DNA from: Chelydra serpentina
Lineage: Eukaryota > Chordata > Testudines > Chelydridae
Reading direction: 5' to 3'
DNA: 64,000 nt
Assembly (NCBI GenBank): GCA_037349315.1
Contig: JBAIAC010000035.1
Location: 9,004,501-9,068,500 of the forward strand
Part shown: piece after piece, positions 34,661-45,845 of the stretch
Layout of the letters: each line of letters begins with the position of its first letter
Position numbering within the stretch: the first letter of the stretch is position 1
Made by a program: the position numbers and the translations under genes
Notes under the pieces: model-generated
What the model was told of the DNA's origin: nothing
Seen by the model: only the letters and a program-made list of their open reading frames with translations
The model's database searches: none

Positions 34661-37516
34661 TACTTTCCTGAAGCATGGCTTAAGAGCATAGAGATTTTTC
34701 TCTTGTGGAACAGTCCAAGAAAATCAGTCATGCCAAGAGAGCTCAGTGCTGGCAGATTTAGACAGGCTCCCTCCCTTCTCTTCCGTCAGGGTATCCTATG
34801 AAGCAGGAAGAGGACAGGGCAAAAAACCAAACAGAGACCATTTCAAACACTATTTTGCTCAGCATTAATTTGGGGAATGGGCAAAAAAAATAGAAGGTCT
34901 TTTCATTCCAGGTTAGCAGTGGTATTACTCAGAGCACATTGTTCAAGCACCATCTTACTTTCCTACATATTCTATGATTCCCTCCAAATGGGTTCTTCTC
35001 CCAGGTAGTGTCACCATGTACGGACACCATGGCTGGGGCAGTTGCCATGGTGACTTAGGAAAGCAGGCCTCCATGTACCTGAAGTAGCTATTGCTAAAGG
35101 AACCAGAGCTTATATGCTCACCTCAGCAAGGTCAAACATGGGGTGGGGAAAGCAGGGGGAGCAGCCATTTTTGTTTTACTGCATTAACAGCTAGAATTAA
35201 AAAGTATTTGACCTCCTAAATTGTATCTTAAAGGGACTCAATAAAAGAAGATTTTTGTTTCTGTTTAAAAATCTGGTTTTGCTCACTTTTTTTTTTTTTA
35301 AACACTCATATAGGGGTCAGGAGGTTTACATAAATCTGATCTCTTGAGTTCAGCACTTTGGACCCCACAATATTTTGTCCGGCCACCATGTCACACCACA
35401 TTTGCAAAATCTTTACAGCTAGTCACTGTTATTACAGCTGCTACTTGTTGTCCATAAAGTAAATGTTTTCTGAGTGTCAAAATTCTGCCTCATTTTTTAA
35501 TGGTCCTTTAGCTCTTAATGGTCTTAACCCTACCTCCTCAGTAGTCGTGGCCGGTCCAGATGAGAGTCACGCATGGCAGGGAAGAACATTAAACAAGTCA
35601 CTGCATCAGCCTGTATTCCATTCACTGTCGCACAAGCAGGGTGGGCAAGATAGGGAAAAAATGGGGGACAACTGTACCCCATCCCCCAGCTCAGAGAGGC
35701 CCTCCAAACATCTTTAAAATCTGTATACATAAGCTGAAATCTGAGGGGATGGAGTCCCAGCCCCTATGGTGTACCAAGGCCCCCATTTGTCTCCTTGGGC
35801 CTGTGCATAGTTAATATTCAGTAGGGACAAATTAACATGAATAAAATTGGAGACTTTTTTATGATGTCTGAAAGCGTTGGGTAAGTTTTAAGAAACATTG
35901 GGCCAAATCTAACTACTCCCACCCATCCCATTGCTTCACTGGAGGTTCTAGCGGCTTATTTCTGAGCTATCTGGGGTGCAACTTTGCCCTAGCTGGTTTT
36001 GACTGGAATGAGACAAATATCCTAAGAAAAGTACTTATTATAGCATTAGTAGGGCTGCTGGCCTGTCTCCCCCAGCCCAGGCAGGACTAACATCTCACCC
36101 AACATCTTTTCAGGCCCCTCTTTCAGGGGATGATTTTATTCTTCAAACATAACCCCCCCGAGATAACACCGGAACAAAAGCTATGCTATTCTCCTGACCA
36201 AGCAGGCCGCAGGGACCCACAGGCCTTTTCCCTTGCATCTCCACCCTCCCCTCATACAAGGGCCAATCAGAACTTCCCTCTTCAGCTGGCCTCTCTCAGC
36301 CCTTTATAGGAATGACCTGACCTCATCCCAAGTGGGTCTGATAATTGAACAGGCCTGGCTGGCCCCAAGGCCCCCTGCCGTTAAAGAGGCAGACCACCAC
36401 TACAGTATTTTCATCCTGGCCAGACTGACTGCAGTGAGGCTCCAGATGGATTCAGCAGTGGAATTGGAGAATGTGAATTACAGAAACTGTGCCAAAATAG
36501 AACCAAGACATTTTAAATAAGCATCCGCCTATTTTGGTTGCTTTTCTGAACTGAATCGCCACAGACTTATCACAGTGAGAAGGGTTGAAAGGGAGCTAAT
36601 GCCTCATTTAGGAGATTGGCCCGTAACTAGTCAAAACAGGGTTTTTACAAAATGGTGATAAATCCACACACACTGCACTGTTAATGAATATTACAGACTA
36701 GCTGGGATTTTCAAAAGCAGTTAGGTCATTTAGGAACTCAAGTCCCACTGAAAGTTAATGGGATTTGTACTCATTAATCACTTACGGGTGCTTTTGAGGT
36801 GTTCATTTTCTTGGAATTTTCAAAAATATTTATTGTAGTAAAACCAGAGCTGTATTGAGAAACTATTTATTATGGGAAGAGATGTAAATTGTGTCCTAAA
36901 CTTACCAGGTGCACAAAGCTTCAACTCAAAAGGAGATCATGGAAAACACAAGGAAGACTTAGTGCTACCTAATGACTGGCAGGCACTTTTATCAGCTGGA
37001 AGGGCAATTAACATAACATCAGTCTTGTAATAGAATGATCTGAATTCACATGCTCAATGTGAAGGGAACAGCATGGAAAAAAATAATCACATGAAAATGT
37101 CCAGAGACAAAGACTGGTAGCATCAAGTTGGTGCCTTGTACACTGCTGGCACCTTATTAATTAATAAATAAAGTGTAAGGATATCCTAGGGATAACATGG
37201 GTCAAGAATTCACACTTAGTAATTGAAAGGCAGCGTGTCATTGTCAGGAAAGTGGCAGAGAGAGCAAGAGTGGTCTCCTTATCCTGGGATGCTTGAGAGG
37301 AGGCTGCCTGAGAATTCGTTCAGTCAGATAGGCTGAAAATGAACAGAACTGAAACTGGTAACGCAAGTCTAATTGGTATCTGATTACATACTCCATTCTC
37401 AAGATCAAGTAGGGTGTTGGAATATGCAGGTCTTACGGAGAGCTAGTATCTTGTACACTCTGGCACCATGTCTGTTCTTTTCCCTTCTTTTGAGAAGAGA
37501 TGTTCACTTGCATTTC
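34661..37516. other. No gene recognised; promoter-like motifs near 36260-36310
   Basis: Mostly unique DNA. At 36263 CCAAT (in GGGCCAATCAGAA) is followed about 38 bp later by CTTTATAGG, which resembles a CCAAT-TATA pair, but no downstream exon is evident. Confidence 0.35.
36710..36830. repeat. Palindromic dispersed repeat (TTTTCAAAAGC type)
   Basis: ATTTTCAAAAGCAGTTAGG and its inverse near 36785-36825 flank GTCCCACTGAAAGTTAATGG. It is the same family as the arrays at 46270-47190. Confidence 0.55.
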
Positions 37517-37690
37517 ATAGAATCTCAGGGTTGGAAGGGACCTTAGGAAGTCATCTAGTCCAACCCCCTGCTCAAAGCAGGACCAATCCCCAATTTTTGC
37601 CCCAGATCCCCAAATGGCCCCCTCAAGGATTGAACTCACAACCTGGGTTTAGCAGGCCAATGCTCAAACCACTGAGCTATCCCTCCCCCT
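37517..37690 (-). mobile_element. tRNA-derived SINE with CR1-like tail, full length
   Basis: On the minus strand it starts GGGATAGCTCAGTGGTTTGA (A-box), continues GAGCATTGGCCTGCTAAACC and B-box-like GGTTGTGAGTTCAATCC, then GGGGGCCATTTGGGGATCTG. It ends in the CR1 tail GGACTAGATGACTTCC-type sequence and GAGATTCTATG. Both internal pol III promoter boxes are intact by eye, so it is younger than the copy at 28566. The tRNA-like part (about 37605-37690) should not be annotated as a tRNA gene. Confidence 0.9.
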
Positions 37691-38041
37691 TTGCAATGGG
37701 AGTGTTTGTATTTACGCCAAAGAGCTTTGGATCAGGCCCAAAGTGCTCAAATTTGTCCTTATTCTGACAAGATTCCTACTGTTGTGAATAGGAGTTTTGT
37801 CAGAGTATGGATTTCAGCACTGGGTTCAGAGGTCCAGACTTTCTGTGGTGTCCAATTTCCACTTGATGCAGTGAGCAGGGCAGGAGGGGTGAAGGGGTGT
37901 CTGCAAATGAGATGGTTGCCACGCCCAGTTTGATCAAGCCAGCATGCTAAAAGTCTCAGCATAGTCACGGTGGGAGGGCGAGCCTCGCTGAGTACATACC
38001 TAGGGTTTCAGATGTGATTGTACATGGGCAGCAAGCCCACC

Positions 38042-38160
38042 CCACCACACATGCAGCTGCGGCTACACTGCTATTTTGAGCACGCTAGATTAATCAGAGC
38101 TAGCACGGGTATGTCTACCCGAGCTGGAAATTACACCTCCAGCGTAGAAACAGCCTAAAT
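38042..38160. mobile_element. MITE fragment
   Basis: GCGGCTACACTGCTATTTTG, GAGCTAGCACGGGTATGTCT and ACCCGAGCTGGAAATTACAC form a GC-moderate block with an internal palindrome (GGGTATGTCTACCCGA). It is a known type of turtle interspersed repeat. Ends unclear. Confidence 0.55.
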
Positions 38161-38422
38161 GTCATGGATCGTATAGGAGCCAGCTACGATGGCTCTAAAC
38201 CAGCTGATACATTCTCAGTTGGCAGGATTTGATCTGCCTCCTTTGTTACACCGGTGTGGCATAAGCATTCTGAAGCAGGCTAAAGAATCTGGCTCAACCT
38301 CTGTTTGAGGGGATTTTTTTTTCTTACCCAACAGAGAAGTTATGTTTAATGATGTCACCACTTTCCTTTCTCAGAGTTTATAAACTTTCAGAATCCAGAG
38401 AACAATTACTAATAAAGGGTGA

Positions 38423-39090
38423 GCGACAAAGGGTCCTGTGGCACCTTATAGACTAACAGAGGCATTGGAGCATAAGCTTTTGTGGGTGAGGACCTACTTC
38501 ATCGGATGCAAGCAGTGGAAATGTCCAGGGGCAGATATAAATGTGCAGGGAAGAGTCAGGCGAGAGATAACGAGGTTAGCTCAATCAGGGAGGGTGAGGC
38601 CCTCTTCTAGTAGTTGAGGTGTGAACACCAAGGGAGGAGAAACTGCTTTTGTAGTTGGCTAGCCATTCATAATCTTTGTTTAATCCTGAGCTGATGGTGT
38701 CAAATTTGCAAATGAACTGAAGCTCTATTGTTTCTCTTTGGAGTCTGGTCCTGAAGTTTTTTTGCTGCAGGATGGCTACCTTTAAATCTGCTATTGTGTG
38801 ACCAGGGAGACTGAAGTGTTCTCCTACAGGCTTTTGTATATTGCCATTCCTTATATCTGATTTGTGTTCATTTATCCTTTTGCGTAAGGACTGTCCAGTT
38901 TGGCCAATGTACATAGCAGAGGGGCACTGCTGGCACATTATGGCGTATATTACATTGGTGGATGTGCAGGTGAATGAACCGGTGATGGTGTGGCTGATCT
39001 GGCTAGGTCCTGTGATGGTGTCCCTGGTGTAGAGGGTGATGTATTTCTCTCACGGCAGGTTGAAACTTCTGACCACGTCCCTGTAAGGGA
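38423..39090 (-). mobile_element. Penelope-like element, 5'-truncated copy with endonuclease and 3' terminus
   Basis: Reading leftwards, a GIY-YIG endonuclease frame (39049-38585) is followed by about 160 bp of non-coding terminus containing GCATCCGATGAAGTAGGTCC, AAAAGCTTATGCTCC and CTGTTAGTCTATAAGGTGCC. This physically links the common short terminus (also at 1, 8703, 22385 and 31193) to a Penelope-like element. The reverse transcriptase that normally precedes the endonuclease is absent; the sequence before 39090 is unrelated, so this is a 5' truncation. Confidence 0.85.
38585..39049 (-). pseudogene. GIY-YIG endonuclease domain of a Penelope-like element
   Basis: The stop-free frame is about 154 codons, limited upstream by a TGA at 39050-39052; a Met occurs at 38938. 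Counting from that Met, I see CQQC at 2-5 (zinc-ligand-like), YIG at 10-12, a basic QSLRKRINEHK at 16-26 with the expected Arg and His, H41 and H47 in GEHFSLPGH, QRETIEL at 67-73 with candidate catalytic Glu, and GLN at 85-87. NVIY just before the Met fits the 'GIY' strand. In this family the domain nicks target DNA for retrotransposition. The reverse transcriptase half is missing, so the protein is a remnant, but the domain itself has no frameshift. High confidence in the family. Confidence 0.9.
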
Positions 39091-39679
39091 AAACTCCAAT
39101 TTGCTCAGCCACGCAGGCTAAACGTTCAAAAAGATAAAAAAACATTTCTCACCATGAGTGTTTGTGACATGCAATTGAAAATAAAGATTCTAATTACATT
39201 TGGCATTTCTGAGAGTCAGTCTCTCGCTAAACAAATTACATCATTTGTGGCATTGGCAGTAAAAGAGCCGAGTCTAAGAGACTGTAAACAAGAATCTATC
39301 TAGCTTTCATTTGAAATGCAACAGAAGGAAGGGGGAGAAATCTTGTTTAATAGCTGTAATGTTCAAACATTTTAAAAGTATTAAACATGGTCAGAGCGTT
39401 CCAGTATATGCTTCTGCAGAATGCAATTGAAGTGGGAAAATACACACTGGTACTCTGATTTTCAGCAAATTTAGGCAGGCCACCAAAGTTGTATGCACAC
39501 TTATCATGGCAGGCCTGAGTCACAAATTCTGGATCTGAACTTCGTTAATGTTCAGAGGCATTGAGAACTGGGGTTTTTCTTTGGTCTCCCTTCGTTCATT
39601 CGCTATATTTTTTAATTCCTTCAGAACCATGGGATGTACTTTCCCAAACGGCAGACTCTTCAAAAATGTGCTCCTCCAT

Positions 39680-39802
39680 TAGGGTTACCAACTTTGATTG
39701 GACAAATTCCTGGAGGTTTCATCTCACGACATTTTCTTTACTTAAAGATTAATCTTTAATTCCTGGAGACTCCAGGACAATCCTGTAGAGTTAGCAAACC
39801 TA
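39680..39802. mobile_element. Short hAT-like MITE, 123 bp, with 8-bp duplication
   Basis: TAGGGTTACCAACTTTGAT at the left and the inverse at the right (GTTAGCAAACCTA) are terminal inverted repeats. The flanks TCCTCCAT and TCCTCCAC agree at seven of eight positions. An internal small palindrome CCTGGAGACTCCAGG is present. Confidence 0.85.
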
Positions 39803-39829
39803 TCCTCCACTGTTTTATTTATAATATAA

Positions 39830-39990
39830 TACCATGTACTTCTTTTTACCTGAGGGTCTCACAGCAGTTTATATACACTAACTGGTTCCCTAACACTTCG
39901 CTGGGGTACTGGTTTAATACCAATTCCGAGCGAAGAGAATTACCAACACCTGTGCATTTTTCTGAGCTCTCCTTTCCAAGTAATGATCTG
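39830..39990 (-). repeat. Probable MIR/L2-like fragment
   Basis: ACCTGAGGGTCTCACAGCAGTTTATATACAC is a weak match to the 'atctcaaagcactttacaaac' part of CORE SINE and L2 tails; the next part could be old decay of the same. Low certainty. Confidence 0.35.
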
Positions 39991-41659
39991 TCTCGACCCT
40001 GTTTAATTTGTGAGATATGATGGCATCACAGCATGAAGTGGTAAGAATGCAGCCCATTAACTGTAACAGGATGCTCTTTGAGGCTTTTCAATACGTACAT
40101 GCCTGTAACAGTAATCTGCAATCACATGCAGTTATTTTCATCCCCTAATGGAAATGGAAATAACATTTTGCATTCAGTTTGCCTTTAGTGCATAGAGCTA
40201 TAACATGCGATAATGCGACCGTGCAAATGTTTCACAGTTGTTACATCTCCTTCATGCAAGATTCATATTTGCCATGATGAGTGTGAAAGGGATTTAAAGT
40301 TAATAAATGATAACCAGGAGCAGATAGACAGACTGGAAACAAAAAGCAACAGGGCTTTACAGGAAAGAACACTTAGCGTTGTCAATAGGGTGAAATGGTC
40401 AGACATCTGGTTGTTCGTGAGATTCCTCATTGCAGTCCAAAGTGAGAGGTTGCAGAAGGAGGTGGGGCTTGGACTCATGGTTATGTCGTCTCAATGACAG
40501 GCACGGTTGATGGTCCTTGTGGACTTGAGTGCATGCCTGACAGCATGAAATCTTTCTTCAAGGAGGCTGCAGTAGTGACAGCCCAGAATTGGCATACTTT
40601 ACATAATCTAGTGAGTAAACAAAATCAGAGAGAGGGTATTTTGCATCTATTTTTATTATTAATTGGTTAGGAGAGGAATTTGTCCATACTTTTACAAGCG
40701 AAATTATGGGGCTTTTAGGTTTGGGAAAAGACTATAAATAAAATTATCAGGAAATATCTCCAAAAATCTATGATGTCAGATTAATTCTTTTAAAATATTT
40801 GAAAAGCAAAGGCCAGATTCACTGGTGTGCTCTAGCTGCTTTGCTCTATTCTAGCAATGCAAAACAGCCATAACCCCAATGTATCAGTTAAGCCAGTGTT
40901 ATGGCTGATTTCCCATTGCTGTGGTGGCAAATCTGGCCCCAAGTTCTTAAGCATCACAACATGCTGGATTCTCAGTGGTTTTTGCCACCACCTTGTTTGT
41001 TGTGGGTCAGAGGAACCTGAAATTTTAAGTGGATCATTATTTGGCAGATGGAGCATGAAAAAATTACAGGGTAACTTTTCCAATGGGGCCTCGTCTTGAC
41101 CTCTGCACACGTGCGGGTTTTTGCTTATCAGCCATACAAGCAAGTGTTGGAATTTAAATGCACAAAGCCTTTGTGAACTTGATTTGAGTTTGCCAATGGA
41201 ATTTGCAAATGTAAATTCACAGGCAGTGCTTTTGCTTCTTCTTGCTGTGATAGTGATAGGATTGTTGTTTTGCCATTTGCTGCCTGGCCCAAGGTCATTG
41301 CAATACAGAAAGCTAGAGGAGGTGGTACCAGTTACAGGGAAATAAATCCCACACTTCCCTAGACCCAGCCCAATGGCTGAGCATCTTTTGAATTCTCAGA
41401 AATTGATAGGAAGGTTGGAGACACATGGGTTTAATCATACCATCAAATCCAGCAGGGTCGCATGTAGCTTTTTCTTTCATGCCACATTTCAGCAACATCC
41501 AAACATTAACAGTAACTGTTTTCTCAAACATTCTTCACATTCATATCCATCCACTTTTAAACAAAAATAAATTAAAATGCATATTAAATCAGCAAAATAT
41601 TTCTTTTAAGGTTCATAACACTGCTTGATTGCATTTTTTCCTGGCATTTGGTCCATTGG
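39991..41659. other. No gene; one palindromic repeat at about 40806-40941
   Basis: GGCCAGATTCACTGGTGTGC at 40811 and its loose inverse ending GGCAAATCTGGCCCC at about 40940 are the ends of a 135-bp palindromic repeat. The 94-codon frame at 40213-40497 has no recognisable domain. Confidence 0.45.
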
Positions 41660-41975
41660 ATTATGAATTATTTTGTTATGATACATGTAGGTACCAATGA
41701 CACAGGGAAGGATAGGAGAGAGGTCCTGGAAGTCAAATTTAGGCTGCTAGGTAAGAGATTGAAGTCCAGGACCTACATGGTAGCATTCTCTGAAATGCTT
41801 CAAGTTCCACACGCAGGGCCATTTAGACAGGCAGAACTGCAGGGTCTCAATACGTGGATGAGACGATAGTGTAGGGAAGAGAGGTTTAGATTTATTAGGA
41901 ACTGGGGAAACTCTGGGCAAAGAGGGAGCCTATACAGGAAGGATGGGCTCCACCTAAACCACTTAAAATTAAAAA
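41660..41975 (+). pseudogene. LINE ORF1 esterase-domain remnant
   Basis: The frame reads IHVGTNDTG at about 41681-41707 (the Gly-x-Asn block of SGNH/GDSL-type esterases) and later KDGLHLN at about 41939-41960 (the Asp-x-x-His block). CR1-clade ORF1 proteins often carry such an esterase. The N-terminal part with the catalytic Ser block is missing, and a TAG at about 41868 breaks the frame between the two motifs. Confidence 0.75.
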
Positions 41976-42110
41976 GGTCACAGAGCAATTTTTTAAACTA
42001 AGGGCTGGAGGAAAGCAGACAGGTGTGGAGGAGCACATGGTTAAGACAGAGACATCCCTTGGGGAGGATCTATTAATGGAGATTCTCTATGTCCTAGTAA
42101 GGAGGAAAGG

Positions 42111-42860
42111 ATGGAAGATGATAAAATTCAGGCAGGATCTGATAAGAAACAGTCAAATGAAAAAGAGTCCCATTCAATTACATTGTGTAATGGCAGACAG
42201 CTAAAAAGTGACAAGTTTTTAAAGTGCTTATATACCAGTGCTAGAAGTCTAAATAATAAGATGGGTGACCTGGAGTGCCTCGTATTAAATGAGGATATTG
42301 ATATAATAGGCATCACAGAAACTTGGTGGAATGAGGATAATCAATGGGACATGGTAATACCAGGGTACAAAATATATCGGAAGGACAGAACAGGTTGTGC
42401 TGGTGGGGGAGTGGCACTATATGTGAAAGAGAGCGTAGAATCAAATGACGTAAAAATCATAAATGAATCAAACTGTACCATAGGATCTCTCTGGATGGTA
42501 ATTCCATGCTCTAATAATAAGAATATAACAGTAGGGATCTATTACTGACCACCTATCCTGGATGATGATAGTGACAGTGAAATGCTCAGGGAAATTAGAG
42601 AGGCTATAAAAATAAAATCTCAATAATAATGGGGGATTTTAGCTATCCCCATATTCACCGAGTATATGTCACCTCAGGATGGGATGCAGAGATAAAGTTT
42701 CTTGACACCTCAAATGACTGCTTCTTGGAGCAGCTAGACCTGGAACCCACAAGAAGAGAGGCAGTTCTTGATTTAGTCCTAAGTGCAGCACAGGATCAGG
42801 TCCAAGAGGTGAATATAGTTGGACAGGACCATAATATAAGGACCATAATATAATTAACTT
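42111..42860 (+). pseudogene. LINE ORF2 endonuclease (APE-type) remnant
   Basis: The first 145 codons from 42111 contain YTSARSLNNKM (the expected N-A-R-S-L has Ser for Asn), IIGITETWW with the metal-binding Glu, and GGGVALYVKE. After a stop near 42546, another frame has MGDFSYPHI (Ser replacing the usual Asn of GDFN), LDLVLS, and GQDHN where G-x-SDH is usual. At least three catalytic-type residues appear altered. These substitutions are seen in the sequence; their effect is inferred. Confidence 0.85.
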
Positions 42861-43946
42861 TACATCCTTGTGGCGGGGAAAGCACCACAGCAGCCCAACA
42901 CTGTAGCATTTAATTTCAGAAAGGGGAACTACACAAAAATGAGGAAGTTAGTGAAAGAGAAATTAAATTTACAGTGCCAAAAGTGAAATCCCTGCAAGCT
43001 GCATGGAAACTTGTTAAAGATACCATAATAGAGGCTCAACTTAAATGTATACCCCAAATTAAAAAACATAGGAAGAGAACCAAAAAAGTGCCACCGTGGC
43101 TAAACAAAGTAAAAGAAGCAGTGAGAGACAAAAAAGCATCCTTTAAAAAGTGGAAGTGAAATCCTAGTGAGGAAAATAGAAAGGAGCATAAACTCAGGCA
43201 AATGAAGTGTAAAAATATAATTAGGAAGGCCAAAAAATAATTTGAAAAACAGCTAGCCAAAGACTCAAAAAGTAATAGCAACATTTTTTTATGTACATCA
43301 GAAGCAGGAAGCCTGCTAAACACCCAGTGGGACCACTGGACAATTGAGATGCTAAAGGAGCACTCAAGGACAATAAGGCCATTGCAGAGAAACCAAATGA
43401 ATTGTTTGCATCGGTCTTCACGGCTGAGGATGTGAGGGAGATTCCCAAACCTGAGCCATTCTTTTTAGATGACAAATCTGAGGAACTGTCCCAGATTGAG
43501 GTGTCATTAGAGAAGGCTTTGGAACAAATTGATAAACTAAACAGTAATAAGTCACCAGGACCAGATGATATTCAGCCAAGAGTTCTGAAGGAACTCAAAT
43601 GTGAAATTACAGAACTACTAACTGTAGTTTGTAACCTATCAATTAAATCAACTTCTATATCAAATGACTGGAGGATAGCTAATGTGACGACAATTTTTAA
43701 AAAGGGATCCAGAGGTGATTCCGGCAATTACAGGCCAGTAAGCCTGTTGTCAGTAGCGGGCAAATTGGTTGAAATTATAGTAATTAATTAACAAAATTGT
43801 CAGACAAATCGATGAACATAATTTGTTGGGGAAGAGTCAACATGTTTTTTTTGTAAAGGGAAACCATGCCTCACCAATCTACTAGAATTCTTTGAGGGGG
43901 TCAACAAGCATGTGGACAAGGGGGATCCAGTGGATATAGTATACTT

Positions 43947-44167
43947 CAGTGGTTCTCAAACTTTTGTACTGGTGATCCCTTTCACATAACAAGCTTCTGT
44001 GTGCGACCCACACTCCCTTATAAATTAAAAACACTTTACCTATTTAACACCATTATAAATGCTGGAGGCAAAGAGGGGTTTGGGGCAGAGGCTGACAACT
44101 CGCAACCCCCCATGTAATAACCTTGTGACCCCCTGAGGTGTCCCGACCCCCAGTTTGAGAACCGCTA
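43947..44167. mobile_element. hAT MITE nested in the LINE, 221 bp
   Basis: CAGTGGTTCTCAAACTTTTG on the left and the inverse CAGTTTGAGAACCGCTA on the right are the terminal repeats. The flanks GTATACTT (43939-43946) and GTGTACTT (44168-44175) agree at seven of eight. The insertion splits the reverse transcriptase motif A between VDIVY and DFHKAF, so the target sequence before insertion can be read directly from the LINE. Confidence 0.92.
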
Positions 44168-44376
44168 GTGTACTTAGATTTTCATAAAGCCTTTACAAGG
44201 TCCCTCACCAAAAGCTCTTAAGCAAAGTAAGCAGTCATGGGATAAGAGGGAAGGTCCTCTCATGGATTGGTAACTGCTTAAAAGATAGGAAACAAAGGGT
44301 AGGTATAAATGGTCAGTTTTCAGAATGGAGAGAGGTAAATAGTGGTGTCTCTCAGGGGTCTGTCCTGGGACCAGTG

Positions 44377-44684
44377 CAGTGGTGTAGCCAGGTTCTGCCT
44401 GCAGAGGGAGCAAACACATTAAAAAAAAAGGCTCCACCTGCCACGAGGGAGAGGCGAGCGCTCGGACGGCAGGCACGGCTGGCTCCAGAAAAAAAAAAAA
44501 AGAAAAAGAAAAAAAAAGGAAAAACCCAAGTCTTGCCACCGAAGAAAAAAGGACCTGCAGCCGAATTGCCACCGAAGATCTGGAGCGCCCCGAGTGAGTA
44601 TAAAACTTTAAAAGGCGCCATTTTGGGGGAATGTGCTCAGAGGGAGCAACCGCTCCCCCTGCTCCCCCCCTCGCTACGCTACTG
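44377..44684. mobile_element. hAT-like element nested in the LINE, about 308 bp
   Basis: CAGTGGTGTAGCCAGG and the inverse GCTACGCTACTG are the ends. GGACCAGT stands on both sides in the LINE motif coding LGPVLF, so the duplication is seven to eight bases depending on where the boundary is drawn. The interior has an A-rich run (about 44487-44520) and GAACCGCTCCCCCTGCTCCC type sequence. Confidence 0.88.
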
Positions 44685-45215
44685 GACCAGTCCTATTCAA
44701 CATATTCCTACATGATCTGGAAAAAGGGGTAAACAGTGAGGTGGCAACTATCTTGAATAAAATGTGCAGATGATACAAAACTAAGTCCTAAGCAGACTGC
44801 GAATAGTTACAAAAGGATCTCACAAAACTGGGTGACTGGGCAACAAAATGCAGATTAAATTCAATGTTGATAAATGCAAGGTAATGCACATTGGAAAACA
44901 TAATCCCAATTATACATATAAAATGATGGAATCTAAATTAGCTGTTACCACTCAAGGAAGAGATGTTGGAGTCATTGTGGATAGTTCTCTGAAAACACCC
45001 ACTCAATGTGCAGCGGCAGTCAAAAAAGCTAACAGAATGTTGGGACTCATTAAGAAAGGGATAGATAATAAGACCGAAAATATCATATTGCCGCTATATA
45101 AATCCATGATACACCCACATCTTGAATACTGCATGCGGATGTCATCGCCTCGTCTCAAAAAAGATTTATTGGAATTGGAAATGGTTCAGAAAAGGGCAAC
45201 AAAAATGATTAGGGG

Positions 45216-45345
45216 TATGTGTTGTGTATTTGGTTGTCGTGGTAATAGAACCTTGTTGTTGCTATGGCAACTGAGTTAGATTATTAGGGGATAGCCCAGC
45301 CAGTTTTGGCTGGTTTTGGTTAGTTCAGTGTGTGGCAATAAATGG
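45216..45345 (+). mobile_element. Possible LTR fragment nested in the LINE
   Basis: LINE coding sequence stops after IRGM and resumes near GGGAGCTTTTAAGG. Between lies TGTTGTGTATTTGGTTG, 'gctatggcaactgagttag', GGCTGGTTTTGGTTAG and GGCAATAAATG (a poly-A signal). This looks like part of a retroviral-type LTR, with a TG start and AATAAA late. The expected CA end and a target duplication are not clear. Confidence 0.4.
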
Positions 45346-45845
45346 GAGCTTTTAAGGTTTGGAAAAGAGACAACTAAGGGAGGAATATGATAGAGGTCTA
45401 TGCATTCATGAGTGGGGTGGAGAAAGTAAATAAGGAAGTGTTATTTACTCCTTCTCATAACACAAGAACTAGGGGTCACCCAATGAAATGAATAGGCAGC
45501 AGGTTTAAAACAAACAAAAGGAAGTATTTTTTCACACAATGCACAGTCAACCTGTGGAACTCCTTGCCAGAGGATTTTGTGAAGGCCAAGACTATAACAG
45601 GGTTTAAAAAGGAACTATACAAGAACTAGATAGATGGCTATTAGTCAGGATGGACAGGGATGGTGTCCCTAGCCTCTGTTTGCCATAAGCTAAGAATTGG
45701 CGACAGGGATGGATCACTCGATGATTACCTATTCTGTTCATTCCCTCTGGGGCACCTGGCATTGGCCACTGTCGGAAGACAGGATACTGGGCTAGATGGA
45801 CCTTTGGTCTGACCCAGTATGGCCATTCTTATGTTCTTATGATGA

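Larger units (their letters stand above)
43402..45230 (+). pseudogene. LINE ORF2 reverse transcriptase remnant (interrupted)
   Basis: Motifs in order are LNSNKSPGPDDIQPRVLKEL and ANVTTIFKKGSRGDSGNYRP (43540-43745), VDIVY just before 43947, LDFHKAFT just after 44167 (motif A, split by a hAT element), QGSVLGP just before and VLFNIFLHDLEKG just after the element at 44377-44684 (motif B region), and CADDTK at about 44763 (catalytic motif C, with both Asp kept). The thumb region with MHIGKHNPNY, GVIVDSSL, ILPLYKSMIHPHLEYC and QKRATKMIRGM follows. Breaks are the insertions plus a few indels. Confidence 0.88.
41660..45845 (+). mobile_element. CR1/L3-type LINE, nearly complete but disabled, with nested insertions
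   Basis: In order: the end of an ORF1 esterase, an ORF2 with an APE-type endonuclease, a reverse transcriptase, a C-terminal domain, and a 3' UTR ending CAGTATGGCCATTCTTATGT followed by TTCTTATG repeats. That ending is typical of L3-like CR1 LINEs. Three segments interrupt it: hAT elements at 43947-44167 and 44377-44684, and an LTR-like piece at 45216-45345. The element is 5'-truncated in ORF1 and has several frameshifts and stops, so it is not active. Confidence 0.9.

Noticed and set aside
37605..37690. tRNA-like sequence with A and B boxes (minus strand); similar at 28566-28640
   Set aside because: The anticodon stem is mispaired and the sequence runs into a CR1-like tail. These are SINE heads, not tRNA genes.
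40213..40497. 94-codon frame with a coiled-coil look (many Glu, Gln, Lys, Leu)
   Set aside because: No heptad pattern I could defend, no homolog recognised, and the opposite strand is open over the same interval.
44174..44715. Lys-rich and Phe-rich open frames on opposite strands
   Set aside because: They come from the A-rich tract of a nested hAT element.
45216..45345. Complete endogenous retrovirus
   Set aside because: Only a short LTR-like piece is seen; no gag, pol or env sequence is recognisable anywhere in the window.
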